DNA of 64,000 nt from Coprobacter fastidiosus (GTDB taxonomy: Bacteria; Bacteroidota; Bacteroidia; Bacteroidales; Coprobacteraceae): positions 2,976,001-3,040,000 of the forward strand of contig NZ_AP028032.1 in NCBI RefSeq assembly GCF_030296935.1. The letters run 5' to 3'. Below the pieces are notes generated by a model that was not told the DNA's origin, searched no databases, and saw only the letters and a program-made list of their open reading frames with translations. The first letter of the stretch is position 1. Each line of letters opens with the position of its first letter. Below, one piece after another: positions 21,432 through 30,723 of the stretch. The position numbers and the translations under genes were made by a program.

Positions 21432-24400
21432 TTAGAATGATACTTTCAGGTCAAAACCATAATTTGCCGAAGGCAGGGCAAAACCCATTTCAAGACCTTG
21501 TCCGTTGCTTGTCGTACTTGTAGCTTCCGGGTCGAGTCCTCTCGGCGTATTTTGGAGTATGATTGCCAGGTTACGCCCGACTGCTGCTATACGTGCCGAT
21601 TTGAACGGGGTTTTTCTCAAGAATTTTTTCGGCAGATTATATCCGATACTTACTTCACGCAATTTGATGTAAGAAGCGTCATATACATATCTGCTTAGTT
21701 GTCTGGAAGATTCTCCTTGCCAGTAGTTTTGCGGTTCGTAGGCTATATTGCACGGTTGGCCGGCCCAGAATGCTACACTTTCATTGTACACCCGATTGGG
21801 AGCATATACGCCTTTGGGACGTGATGCATCTATATATGGGACATAGTTGGCTGCGTAGTCGGTATTGGCCTTGTTTGTGTATTGCGGTTGCAAAAAGCCC
21901 CGGCGTTCTTCTGTATTTTCTCCGACAATCAGATTACTGTAAAGATATTCTTCACGACCGTCCAAAGATTGTACCGTGAGTCCGTTACGAGATCCTTCAT
22001 ATCCCGAATAAGACCAAACTTTACCGCCTTTTTTGAAGTCGAAGTGGAATCCGAAGTCTAAGTCTCTCCATCTGAATTTATTACTCCATCCTCCGATCCA
22101 GTCGGGAGATACCGAGCCGAAATAGTGATCGACCTCTTGAGCATAACGGCCTTCTGCATTTACAAGGAACTGGCCTTGCTCATTTCTTACCGGATCGGTA
22201 CCATACATTTGTCCGTAAGGTTTACCGACTTCGGCATATACCTGTACGCCGTTCAGTCCGTTCCATGAGGTCAACATATAACGGCTTACTCCGTCGATGA
22301 GCGATACGACTTCCGAATTATTTTTCGACCAGTTAAGAGATGTTGTCCATTCGAAATCTTTTGTTCTTACCGGTGTTCCGGTCACTGTGAGTTCTGTTCC
22401 CCAGTTCCGTATTTCTCCGGCATTGAACATCAGTTGATTAGCTCCACGTGCTGCAGTAACATCTGCCCGTACGATTTGGTCGAAAGTAGATTTATCATAA
22501 TAAGTAACATCTATATTCAAACGATTTTTGAAGAAACGGAGGTCAGCTCCGACTTCCCATGAACGAGTCGTTTCCGGCTTTATATTCGGATTTTTTTCCA
22601 GATTATCGCGTTCGAACCAAGACATGTCCAGATAAGAACCTTTATAGCTGTAACTGCTATATAACATGTCGAATCCGGTATCATTACCCACTTTTGCAAT
22701 AGAACCTCGGATTTTACCGAATGATAACACTTTGTTGATAGCTGTGTTTTTTAGTAATTCACTGAATACAAAGCTGATACTTCCGGAGGGATAAAAATAA
22801 GACCAATTGCCGCGACCTAAAGCGGAGGACCAGTCGTTGCGTCCGGTTACGTCCAAATAGATAAAGTCTCCATATCCGAAGCTGGCAGTAGCGAATACCG
22901 ATTCTTTTGTTTTTTTGTTATATCCTGTAGTCGCTTTTATTTGAGCGGCATTGTTTTCGAGGCTCTTTACATCAGGTTGCATCAGTGCATTTACCCGGTC
23001 TTGGATCTTTTTGCTTTGTTGCGTACGCACCGAACCTCCGAAATTGGCATTGATGCTGAACTTTTTAATTCGTTTGTTATACATCAACAAGGCTTCGTAG
23101 TTGTTGTTATATGAATTTTCCTGAAATTCGTCGTATTGTCCGTCGACATCGAACGGAGAGTTGTAGTTGGAGAATGTCCATCCCGATCCGGTCTGTATAT
23201 CCGTTGCTCCCCGTAATCTGAGTCTTAATCCTTTGTAAAGATCGAAATTCAATGTAATATCACCGAAGAACCATTGTTTGGTATCTGCATTCGAGGTTTC
23301 GTGCATCGACCAATACGGATTTTGGAATCCTCGGAAAGAGTGAGGCGTACCGTCCGGATTTTTATAATCGGATAATTCTTCGTACGATACGTCACGAGGA
23401 ACTTGGGTCAGCATGTAAATCGGGTTTCGGTTTGAATTATTACGGAATGCGCGGTTATCCACATTGTCTATCGTATAACGGGTATTGACGTCGATACTTA
23501 ACCATTTTTTTAGTTTCATCGTAGTGCGTAGGTTGAAAGCGTGTCTGTCTCGTTCGTTAAATCCTTCCAATATATCGTTCCCGTGGGTATTGGTATAAGA
23601 GAAACGGATAGATGCAATTTCTGCAACTTTATCGATCGATACGCTGTTGGTCATCATATAACCGGTTTGATAGAGTCCGCTGATATTATTGTCTCCGGGG
23701 ACATATTTTTTTACTTGTCCGTTGCGTCCGATTACATCAAATCCCAGCATCGGCATACCGAAACATAATTGCGAGTAATCGGTCGTAAGGTTTGCCATTC
23801 CGTAGGGTAATGAAGGAGCATACCAGCTTTTATCGTATGTGTTGATTCCCGTATGTAGTTGTCCGGAGTTACCGCTTCCGTAAACATTCTGGTACATCGG
23901 GTATTGATATAATGTGTTGAACATCATGTTAAACCCATACGAAACACCGAGTCCGGCTTTGCGAGAAGCTTTTTTTGTCGTGATCAGAATAACTCCGTTT
24001 GCACCGTCCGATCCATATAAGGCGGCTGCATTAGCGCCTTTCAATACTTCGATGCTTTCGATATCATCGGGATTGATGTTGTTTGCGGCGTTACCGTAAT
24101 CCATGTCATCGACTTCTCCCATTTCGTTCATAATAGGAATACCGTCTATGACATATAGCGGCTGATTGTTCCCGGTAAGAGAGTTATTTCCACGAATAAC
24201 GACACGTGTTGAAGATGTCGGTCCGCCGGCCGAAATAAATTGCACGCCGGATACTTTTCCGGACAGCATGTTCAGCAAGTTTGCATCCCGGACTTCTGTT
24301 GTCGTACCGATGTCGATAGATTGGCGGGCATATCCTAAAGATTTAGCATCCCGGCTTATTCCTAAAGCGGTGACAACGACTTCATCCAATTTTTTCGTGT

Positions 24401-24749
24401 CTTCGGCAAGTGTTACTTTAATGTCCTTTTTATTTTTGTCTATACGGACATTTTGTGCTTTATATCCGATAAAAGAAACTCGTATCAAAGAATTTTCTTT
24501 GACCTGAATGCTGAATTTTCCTTCTATATTGGTAACGGTGCTTGCTGTACCTCCGACTACGGATATATTGGCGCCTATGATCACGTCACCGTTTTCATCG
24601 ACAACCGTACCATTGACCTTTATCGTTGAATTTTGTGCAAAAGTTGTTCCGAACGATAAAAATGCGATCAACAGAAACAGTGCGAATCTGAGAACCGGAT
24701 GGTGATATGCACCGGTACTTTCTGTTTTTCTGTTTTTTAAATGTTTCAT
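21432..24749 (-). CDS. SusC/RagA TonB-linked outer-membrane transporter
   Basis: 1105 residues. Signal peptide (cleavage near FAQ, about 39), then a carboxypeptidase-D-like regulatory domain (KVNGTVVDENGDVIIGANI), a TonB-box region (KLDEVVVTALG), a plug with YVIDGIPI and GANAAALYGSDGANGVILI, and a large 22-stranded barrel. It imports oligosaccharides using TonB energy. First of the SusC-SusD-WbsX run. No hybrid two-component or ECF/anti-sigma regulator lies beside it in this window. Confidence 0.96.
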   Translation of the reverse strand: MKHLKNRKTESTGAYHHPVLRFALFLLIAFLSFGTTFAQNSTIKVNGTVVDENGDVIIGANISVVGGTASTVTNIEGKFSIQVKENSLIRVSFIGYKAQNVRIDKNKKDIKVTLAEDTKKLDEVVVTALGISRDAKSLGYARQSIDIGTTTEVRDANLLNMLSGKVSGVQFISAGGPTSSTRVVIRGNNSLTGNNQPLYVIDGIPIMNEMGEVDDMDYGNAANNINPDDIESIEVLKGANAAALYGSDGANGVILITTKKASRKAGLGVSYGFNMMFNTLYQYPMYQNVYGSGNSGQLHTGINTYDKSWYAPSLPYGMANLTTDYSQLCFGMPMLGFDVIGRNGQVKKYVPGDNNISGLYQTGYMMTNSVSIDKVAEIASIRFSYTNTHGNDILEGFNERDRHAFNLRTTMKLKKWLSIDVNTRYTIDNVDNRAFRNNSNRNPIYMLTQVPRDVSYEELSDYKNPDGTPHSFRGFQNPYWSMHETSNADTKQWFFGDITLNFDLYKGLRLRLRGATDIQTGSGWTFSNYNSPFDVDGQYDEFQENSYNNNYEALLMYNKRIKKFSINANFGGSVRTQQSKKIQDRVNALMQPDVKSLENNAAQIKATTGYNKKTKESVFATASFGYGDFIYLDVTGRNDWSSALGRGNWSYFYPSGSISFVFSELLKNTAINKVLSFGKIRGSIAKVGNDTGFDMLYSSYSYKGSYLDMSWFERDNLEKNPNIKPETTRSWEVGADLRFFKNRLNIDVTYYDKSTFDQIVRADVTAARGANQLMFNAGEIRNWGTELTVTGTPVRTKDFEWTTSLNWSKNNSEVVSLIDGVSRYMLTSWNGLNGVQVYAEVGKPYGQMYGTDPVRNEQGQFLVNAEGRYAQEVDHYFGSVSPDWIGGWSNKFRWRDLDFGFHFDFKKGGKVWSYSGYEGSRNGLTVQSLDGREEYLYSNLIVGENTEERRGFLQPQYTNKANTDYAANYVPYIDASRPKGVYAPNRVYNESVAFWAGQPCNIAYEPQNYWQGESSRQLSRYVYDASYIKLREVSIGYNLPKKFLRKTPFKSARIAAVGRNLAIILQNTPRGLDPEATSTTSNGQGLEMGFALPSANYGFDLKVSF

Positions 24750-24803
24750 GGTTTGTTATAAATGTGTGAATATTATTTTAGCTGAAATCTCTCATATAAA
24801 CCG

Positions 24804-26672
24804 TTATCGGATCATGATTTTCTGGGAATATGTTTTTCCGCCTGATACTACACGAATAATGTAAATATCCGGGTTCAGATTGTTTACATAAATTTCTTCT
24901 CGAGTATTTTGTCCTGCCAATTTCTCCGATGCGATCAATTTTCCGGACAAGTTATAAATCTCGGCTTTTTCGATTGTTTGTGTAGATTCTACGACCAAAC
25001 CGTTGTTTGTGTAGTAAGCTTTTATCGTTGCATCTTCTTGGTCTGATTCTATTTCTGTTTTTTCTACAGCCAAAGCATATATGTCATAGTCGAGTTCTTC
25101 TTCGGTAGCTTCGCAAGAGCCTGCATAACATTTACCATTGGCAAAAGGCCGGATCTTTCCGACTTGGTCGGTATTGATATTCAGGGCTTGTAAGTATTGG
25201 GCATTACCGTAGTTCATTGCTTTATCCGATATTTTCGAATCCAAAGGTATGGCAAAGCATTCTTCAGCATAGTAATCGAAATAGGAGGAAAGACCGGATA
25301 GAGAACCGCTGTTAGCAAAATAGTCGAAATAGTTGTTTTTGGTAAAGTCCGTTCCTTCAGCAGTTCTTTTTTGCATGTTGTCGTAACTGTCATGTCCTAT
25401 AAACGAGTTTTGTATCTCTAATTCGGATTGTTCTATGTTCGGGTATTGAACCATAAAATCCGAATTTACCATATTGGTAACATCGCCCGATTTGTTGTTT
25501 TCTATGATACAATTGTAGAAACGTTTCGTCAGTTTTTTGCAGTCGTTCATGATATAAACAGCACCGCCGTTACCTTCATTTCCGGTGGTGGTATTATAGG
25601 TCATCGTACAGTTTACCACATCGAATGTAGAGTTTTCCATACCTTTACCTAAGTAAAACACGCCTCCTTTTTGTTTACAATAGTTTCCGTACATGGTACA
25701 ATTTACAAAGAGTATCTCATCGGTCGTATTGGCTCTGTCGTTTTCAAAAAACAGTACGCCTCCGTTATCTCCATTGGCTTTGTTAAGATTGAAAGTAGTA
25801 TTTTCGAATACCATTTTTAGGTTCTTTTTGTCGGTACGATGCTTCATATATATAGCACCGCCACGATTCGAAACATAATTAGAAACGACTTTAACATCTC
25901 TAAAATATACATCTACGGCTTCTTGCGGTTCAGTCCCGAAGAATGCACCTTCCGATCCGCTTACATCACTGCAATCGTTGCTTACAAACGAGGTGTTATA
26001 CACCCTTAATTTACCGCCTTGCGAGCCTATGCATCCCCCGTCTTTGTTGCTGTTACCCATAAACAGACAATTGCGAACGGTAACTTCGTATTTTTCCAAA
26101 TCGGTAGCTGTCATAAAAATAGCTCCTCCGAATTTGTGGGAATCATCATAAACTTTACCGTAGTTTTGATTATTCTGGAAAGAAACATTGTCAAATTCCA
26201 CATTAGCATTCCGAATGAAACAGCCGGCTCCTTTATCGGATGTAGGATTTCCTTCTTTAATAGTCAAATTTCGGATGGTTACTTTTTTATTCAGCCCGTC
26301 CAGTCGCAGGCATGTTGTCGTTTTGTTTCCCGTAAAGCCGGTTTTAGTTCGGGTTTGGTTCGGGTCACCGCTGATTGTTAATCCTTTATCCAGAATTTTG
26401 ACACCTTGATTGTTCTTATTATAAGCGTCGCTGTTATAAATTTTATCAGCAGGCTCTTGACTTATGTCTATAATTCCCAAAAGGACGATTTCATCGCCTT
26501 CCTCCGCTGCATCTACAGCTTTGGACAGAGTTTTAAATGCGTTTCCGGATGATGATCCGTCTGCAGAATCATCTCCTTCCGGAGATACGAAAAGTTGCTT
26601 CGCAGAAAGAGGAAATAAAATGAAGCAACTCAAAATTACGCTGATCGCAATTTTACAAATTGTACTTTTCAT
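24804..26672 (-). CDS. Secreted right-handed beta-helix protein with T9SS sorting domain
   Basis: 622 residues from the ATG at 26672; a longer reading from 26717 would add a non-signal leader. After the signal peptide (MKSTICKIAISVILSCFILF, then PLSAKQ) comes LFVSPEGDDSADG and ALSKAVDAAEEGDEI-like sequence. Repeated short strands (NCTMYGNYCKQKGGVFYLG and similar) follow, as in pectate-lyase-like or polymorphic outer-membrane helices. The last 75 residues (AEIYNLSGKLIASEKL to the end) match a type IX secretion sorting domain. It lies 54 bases ahead of susC on the same strand, so a surface glycan-binding or cleaving partner is plausible. Confidence 0.75.
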   Translation of the reverse strand: MKSTICKIAISVILSCFILFPLSAKQLFVSPEGDDSADGSSSGNAFKTLSKAVDAAEEGDEIVLLGIIDISQEPADKIYNSDAYNKNNQGVKILDKGLTISGDPNQTRTKTGFTGNKTTTCLRLDGLNKKVTIRNLTIKEGNPTSDKGAGCFIRNANVEFDNVSFQNNQNYGKVYDDSHKFGGAIFMTATDLEKYEVTVRNCLFMGNSNKDGGCIGSQGGKLRVYNTSFVSNDCSDVSGSEGAFFGTEPQEAVDVYFRDVKVVSNYVSNRGGAIYMKHRTDKKNLKMVFENTTFNLNKANGDNGGVLFFENDRANTTDEILFVNCTMYGNYCKQKGGVFYLGKGMENSTFDVVNCTMTYNTTTGNEGNGGAVYIMNDCKKLTKRFYNCIIENNKSGDVTNMVNSDFMVQYPNIEQSELEIQNSFIGHDSYDNMQKRTAEGTDFTKNNYFDYFANSGSLSGLSSYFDYYAEECFAIPLDSKISDKAMNYGNAQYLQALNINTDQVGKIRPFANGKCYAGSCEATEEELDYDIYALAVEKTEIESDQEDATIKAYYTNNGLVVESTQTIEKAEIYNLSGKLIASEKLAGQNTREEIYVNNLNPDIYIIRVVSGGKTYSQKIMIR

Positions 26673-26714
26673 GTCATAATTATTATTGGTTAAGAAATGA
26701 TTAAGAAACACTTG

Positions 26715-26722
26715 CAAAAGTA
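26715..26722 (-). promoter_or_regulatory. Candidate -7 box for the SusCD-locus operon
   Basis: The minus strand reads TACTTTTG, matching TAnnTTTG, 43 bases before the ATG at 26672. No clear -33 box. The 26673-26980 intergenic region holds this and the opposing MBL promoter only. Confidence 0.45.
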
Positions 26723-26955
26723 TTTTTGTACGCTAATCAATATGCGTTATTGAGGATTATTTATTGCTTAATATTCGATATGTGCACTTAATTTTTGTGT
26801 TAAATCATGACTAAAACGAGGTAAAATAGGCTTATATTAATTCTGATTTAAAGAGTTGTATTATAATGAATTTGTACCTTGAATGGCATTCCGTATTATT
26901 TGTTTATTAATTTTTTTTATGTGAAATCACGCATTTATTCTTTCTTCTAAAGTGT

Positions 26956-26963
26956 TATCTTTG
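26956..26963 (+). promoter_or_regulatory. Candidate -7 box for the MBL-fold gene
   Basis: TATCTTTG matches TAnnTTTG, 18 bases before the ATG at 26981. The -33 element is not clear. Confidence 0.45.
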
Positions 26964-26980
26964 AATATAAACTTTTTAAT

Positions 26981-27709
26981 ATGAGATTGACCTATATTTA
27001 CCATAGCGGTTTTGCAATAGAAGGGGAGAATTTTACGATAATAATCGACTATTATAGAGATTCTGACGGTGAAAATGACGGTATAGTTCATGATTCTTTA
27101 TTGCATCGAGCAGGGAAATTATATGTTTTATCTACACACTCTCATTCAGATCATTTTAATCCGGAGATTTTAAAGTGGAAACAGCATCGTCCGGATATTC
27201 AATATATATTTTCTCGGGATATATTGGAAGATCGACATGTTCGGTTTGATGGTGCTGTCTATCTTTCTCCATCTGAATTGTATCATGATAATACGCTTTG
27301 TATTCAGGCTTTCGGCTCTACCGATGTAGGATGTTCTTTTTTAATAGAGGTAGCGGAAAAACTTATTTTTCATGCAGGAGATTTAAATAATTGGCATTGG
27401 AAAGAAGAATCGACGATGGAGGAATCAGCGGAATATGAAGCTGCTTATCTGCATGAATTGGAGATATTAGCGAGAGTTACGAATCGTTTCGATTTAGTGA
27501 TGTTTCCGATAGATCCCCGTTTAGGGCGGGAATATATGCTCGGGGCAGAACAATTTGTTTGTCGTTTTGCTGTCAGTTGTTTTGCTCCGATGCACTTTCA
27601 TGACCAGTATGAAAAAGCTGCAGCATTTCGCTCGTTTGCTGAGAAAAACGGTTCTTTATTTATCGGATGGTCTTTCCCCGGTGAAACAGTAGAATTGCCT
27701 GATTATTGA
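26981..27709 (+). CDS. MBL-fold metallo-hydrolase
   Basis: 242 residues. The metal motif HSHSDH (His53, His55, Asp57, His58) is followed by HAGDLNNWHW, which gives the next His and bridging Asp of a metallo-beta-lactamase fold, and a late APMHFHDQY. It resembles UlaG-like hydrolases, but the substrate is unknown. A downstream VOC gene is 96 bases away in the same direction. A remnant of the dispersed repeat lies between them. Confidence 0.85.
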   Translation: MRLTYIYHSGFAIEGENFTIIIDYYRDSDGENDGIVHDSLLHRAGKLYVLSTHSHSDHFNPEILKWKQHRPDIQYIFSRDILEDRHVRFDGAVYLSPSELYHDNTLCIQAFGSTDVGCSFLIEVAEKLIFHAGDLNNWHWKEESTMEESAEYEAAYLHELEILARVTNRFDLVMFPIDPRLGREYMLGAEQFVCRFAVSCFAPMHFHDQYEKAAAFRSFAEKNGSLFIGWSFPGETVELPDY

Positions 27710-27710
27710 G

Positions 27711-27743
27711 TTTTTTTATTGGAAAATTTAAATAGATTCTTAA
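27711..27743 (+). repeat. Dispersed intergenic element, right-end remnant (copy C)
   Basis: TTTTTATTGGAAAATTTAAA and TAGATTCTTAA match only the right terminal repeat of copies A, E and G. It begins one base after the MBL gene stop. The rest of the element is absent. Confidence 0.45.
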
Positions 27744-27805
27744 TTTTATCGAACTAATTTGATTACAATTAAATGATTTTATAATAAAATAAATACAAGA
27801 AGATT

Positions 27806-28183
27806 ATGGTAATAAAGGGACATTTTGATCATTTTAATATAAATGTGATCGATCTCGAGAGAAGCATCGCTTTTTATAATAAAGCTCTGGGTTTAAGAGA
27901 AATTCGTCGTAAAGAGGCCGAAGACGGCTCTTTCATCTTAGTTTATTTGGGAGATGGATTTTCTTCGTTTTTACTTGAACTTACTTGGCTAAGAGATCGT
28001 ACAGAAGCTTATGAACTGGGGGATAATGAGAGTCATTTGTGTATTCGGGTAGAGGGGGATTACGATGAAGCCCGTCGTTTTCATAAGGAGATGGGATGTA
28101 TATGTTATGAAAATACGGATATGGGACTCTATTTTATCCACGATCCGGATGATTATTGGATTGAAATCTTACCGGTGCAATAA
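27806..28183 (+). CDS. VOC-family (glyoxalase/dioxygenase-fold) protein
   Basis: 125 residues. The DHFNINVIDLERSIAFYNKALGL opening (residues about 7-29) and the closing YFIHDPDDYWIEILP give the metal-ligand His and Glu of a lactoylglutathione-lyase-like fold. A gloA role is possible; many VOC proteins have other substrates. A strong hairpin terminator follows 47 bases after the stop. Confidence 0.85.
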   Translation: MVIKGHFDHFNINVIDLERSIAFYNKALGLREIRRKEAEDGSFILVYLGDGFSSFLLELTWLRDRTEAYELGDNESHLCIRVEGDYDEARRFHKEMGCICYENTDMGLYFIHDPDDYWIEILPVQ

Positions 28184-28230
28184 TGCAATAGTTATAATTA
28201 TATTGAGCTTTTTCTGATAAATAGAGAATA

Positions 28231-28266
28231 AAAGCGATATTCTTTGTCATAGAATATCGCTTTTTT
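28231..28266 (+). terminator. Terminator of the VOC gene
   Basis: AAAGCGATATTCT (28231-28243) pairs with AGAATATCGCTTT (28251-28263), perfect over 13 pairs with a 7-base loop, ending in T6. Confidence 0.88.
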
Positions 28267-28276
28267 ACTATTTTTG
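28243..28276 (+). promoter_or_regulatory. Candidate proA-argF' promoter
   Basis: TATTTTTG at 28269-28276 matches the -7 consensus and TTTG at 28243-28246 could be -33, with a 22-base spacer (slightly long). It overlaps the upstream terminator and lies 21 bases before the proA ATG. Confidence 0.5.
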
Positions 28277-28297
28277 TCTACAATAAATAAGTGATAT

Positions 28298-29545
28298 ATG
28301 ACTTCTCTGAAATCTGTATTTGAGGCGGTAAGGGCTGCTTCTCGTAAGTTGAACCTGTTGGATGAAGCTACGATTAACTCTGTTTTGCGTGCGGTAGCCG
28401 ATGAAGCAGAGGCTCAGTCGGGATATATTTTAGCAGAAAATGCACGGGACCTAATGAAAATGGATAAAAATAACCCGAAATATGACCGTCTGATGTTGAC
28501 GGAACAACGTCTTGCGGATATTGCCGCAGATATGCGTCGTGTAGCGGAATTACCTTCACCTTTGGGAAAAGTGCTGAGTGAGACGACTCGTCCTAATGGG
28601 ATGACGATTACTAAAGTTTCTGTCCCGTTCGGTGTGATCGGTATTATATATGAAGCACGTCCGAATGTCAGTTTCGATGTTTTCTCTCTTTGCCTGAAAT
28701 CTGGGAATGCATGTATTTTAAAAGGCGGATCGGATGCTGCGTGTTCTAATACTGCAATTATAAACGTTATTAACAAGGTGTTGATAAAGTTTGGAATCGA
28801 TTCAAATACAGTATATTTGCTCCCTAATGACCGGGAGGCTACAATGCAGTTGTTAACAGCGGTTGATTATGTCGATTTAATTATTCCTCGGGGAAGTAAA
28901 GGCCTGATCGACTATGTTCGGGATAATGCTCGCGTTCCGGTTATTGAAACAGGAGCAGGCATTTGTCATACTTATTTCGAATCATCAGGAGATGTGAAGA
29001 AAGGGGCTGCGATTATTAATAATGCCAAGACCCGAAGGGTGAGTGTATGTAATGCTCTTGATTGTCTTGTGATAGATTCATCTCGTCTCGCCGATTTACC
29101 GGAATTATGCGCACCATTAGAAAAAAGCCGGGTGATTATATATGCTGATCCGGCAGCATATTCGGCTTTACAAGGAAAATACCCGGCAGAGCTTTTGCAA
29201 CCGGCTGATGAAGAATCTTTCGGAACAGAGTTTCTGGACTATAAAATGGCCATAAAAACGGTCGCTGGCATTGACGAAGCTTTGGAGCATATTTGTCGCT
29301 ATTCGTCGGGACACAGCGAATCTATTGTCAGTGAGAATGACGCAGCTATGCAGCGTTTTTGTAAAGAAGTGGATGCAGCATGTGTATATACGAATGTTTC
29401 TACAGCTTTTACCGATGGCGGTCAATTCGGTTTCGGGGCGGAAATCGGAATCAGTACACAAAAATTGCACGCCAGAGGACCTATGGCGTTACCGGAAATT
29501 ACGACTTATAAATATATTATACAGGGAGACGGACAAACTCGATGA
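28298..29545 (+). CDS. proA: Glutamate-5-semialdehyde dehydrogenase ProA
   Basis: 415 residues, normal length. ProA reduces gamma-glutamyl phosphate with NADPH in proline synthesis. Signatures include [38 protein letters not shown], the active-site Cys in [10 protein letters not shown], and the terminal [18 protein letters not shown]. argF' follows after 55 bases on the same strand, pairing the glutamate-derived proline and arginine routes. proB is not adjacent here. Confidence 0.96.
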   Translation: MTSLKSVFEAVRAASRKLNLLDEATINSVLRAVADEAEAQSGYILAENARDLMKMDKNNPKYDRLMLTEQRLADIAADMRRVAELPSPLGKVLSETTRPNGMTITKVSVPFGVIGIIYEARPNVSFDVFSLCLKSGNACILKGGSDAACSNTAIINVINKVLIKFGIDSNTVYLLPNDREATMQLLTAVDYVDLIIPRGSKGLIDYVRDNARVPVIETGAGICHTYFESSGDVKKGAAIINNAKTRRVSVCNALDCLVIDSSRLADLPELCAPLEKSRVIIYADPAAYSALQGKYPAELLQPADEESFGTEFLDYKMAIKTVAGIDEALEHICRYSSGHSESIVSENDAAMQRFCKEVDAACVYTNVSTAFTDGGQFGFGAEIGISTQKLHARGPMALPEITTYKYIIQGDGQTR

Positions 29546-29600
29546 TTACTGAAGCGTAGTAGGGGTTTGTTCTCGGACTGAATTTATTAAAAACGTACTT

Positions 29601-30554
29601 ATGAGACATTTTACCAATGTAAAGGATTTGGGCGATTTGAATATTGCCCTGAAAGAAGCTTTCGAAGTGAAAGCCAATCGTTTCGGATATAAAGAGTTGG
29701 GTAAGAATAAGACCCTGATAATGATATTTTTCAATTCCAGTTTACGCACACGTTTGAGTACTCAAAAAGCTGCAATGAATTTGGGTATGAATGTGATGGT
29801 GCTCGATATCAATCAGGGGGCATGGAAGCTTGAGACCGAGCGGGGAGTGGTTATGGACGGTGATAAGACCGAACATTTGCTCGAAGCTATTCCTGTGATC
29901 GGTTGTTATTGTGATGTGATCGGTGTACGATCTTTTGCCCGTTTCGAGAACAAGGCAGATGATTATGAAGAAAAGATTATCAATCAGTTCATACAATATT
30001 CCGGTCGTCCGGTGTTCAGTATGGAAGCGGCTACTCGCCATCCTTTACAAAGTTTTGCCGATTTGATTACAATAGAGGAGTATAAAAAAACGGCTCGTCC
30101 CAAAGTCGTATTGACATGGGCTCCGCATCCTAAGTCTTTGCCTCAGGCAGTTGCTAATTCTTTTGCCGAATGGATGAATGAGACGGATTATGATTTTGTA
30201 ATTACGCATCCTGAAGGATATGAACTCGATCCTAAATTTGTCGGTAAGGCTCGTGTGGAATATGATCAGCGTAAAGCATTCGAAGGTGCGGATTTTATTT
30301 ATGCCAAAAATTGGTCGGCTTATACCGATCCGAATTATGGAAAAGTAATTAATACCGACCGGTCTTGGACTGTAGATGCGGAGAAAATGGCTTTAACGAA
30401 TAATGCATATTTTATGCACTGTTTGCCGGTAAGACGAAATATGATCGTCACCGATGAAGTGATTGAGAGCCCTCAATCGATAGTTATTCCTGAGGCTGCC
30501 AATCGGGAAATATCGGCACAAGTAGTTTTGAAAAGAATTTTAGAGAGCCTTTAG
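29601..30554 (+). CDS. argF': N-succinyl/acetylornithine carbamoyltransferase
   Basis: 317 residues. It closely matches, from memory, the Bacteroides fragilis N-succinyl-L-ornithine carbamoyltransferase: carbamoyl-phosphate loop FFNSSLRTRLSTQ (43-55), ERGVVMDGDK (81-90 region), the GCYCDVIGVRSFARF stretch and the HCLPVRRN motif. The enzyme carbamoylates a blocked ornithine in arginine synthesis. Position 90, which sets acyl preference in this family (Pro in the Bacteroides enzyme, Glu in the Xanthomonas acetyl enzyme), is Thr here. Follows proA. Confidence 0.9.
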   Translation: MRHFTNVKDLGDLNIALKEAFEVKANRFGYKELGKNKTLIMIFFNSSLRTRLSTQKAAMNLGMNVMVLDINQGAWKLETERGVVMDGDKTEHLLEAIPVIGCYCDVIGVRSFARFENKADDYEEKIINQFIQYSGRPVFSMEAATRHPLQSFADLITIEEYKKTARPKVVLTWAPHPKSLPQAVANSFAEWMNETDYDFVITHPEGYELDPKFVGKARVEYDQRKAFEGADFIYAKNWSAYTDPNYGKVINTDRSWTVDAEKMALTNNAYFMHCLPVRRNMIVTDEVIESPQSIVIPEAANREISAQVVLKRILESL

Positions 30555-30633
30555 AAGCCTGTTTGAATCTTGCACGGATCGGAGAGAATTTTCTTTTGAT
30601 AATATTTTTATTGAAAAATTCAGATAGGCATTG
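30555..30633 (+). repeat. Dispersed intergenic element, short copy D
   Basis: About 79 bases, starting AAGCCTGTTTGAAT and ending AAAATTCAGATAGGCATT. The ends are imperfect inverted repeats and most of the internal core seen in copies E and G is missing. It begins immediately after the argF' stop codon. Confidence 0.6.
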
Positions 30634-30674
30634 AGATATGGTTTGATATAAATTCGTGCTAATATAGAAAAATA

Positions 30675-30715
30675 ATAGGACATCCGTTAATTAAGGGGTG
30701 TCCTATCGTTTTTTT
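30675..30715 (+). terminator. argF' terminator (possibly bidirectional)
   Basis: ATAGGACATCC (30675-30685) pairs with GGGTGTCCTAT (30696-30706) and is followed by a T-run. It lies between convergent argF' and the GH97 gene, nine bases before the latter's stop. Confidence 0.8.
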
Positions 30716-30723
30716 GAGAGTTT

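Noticed and set aside
20715-21440. 241-codon plus-strand frame opposite susD
   Set aside because: Antisense to a confident SusD gene; Cys/Phe/Ile-rich shadow composition with no signal or domain.
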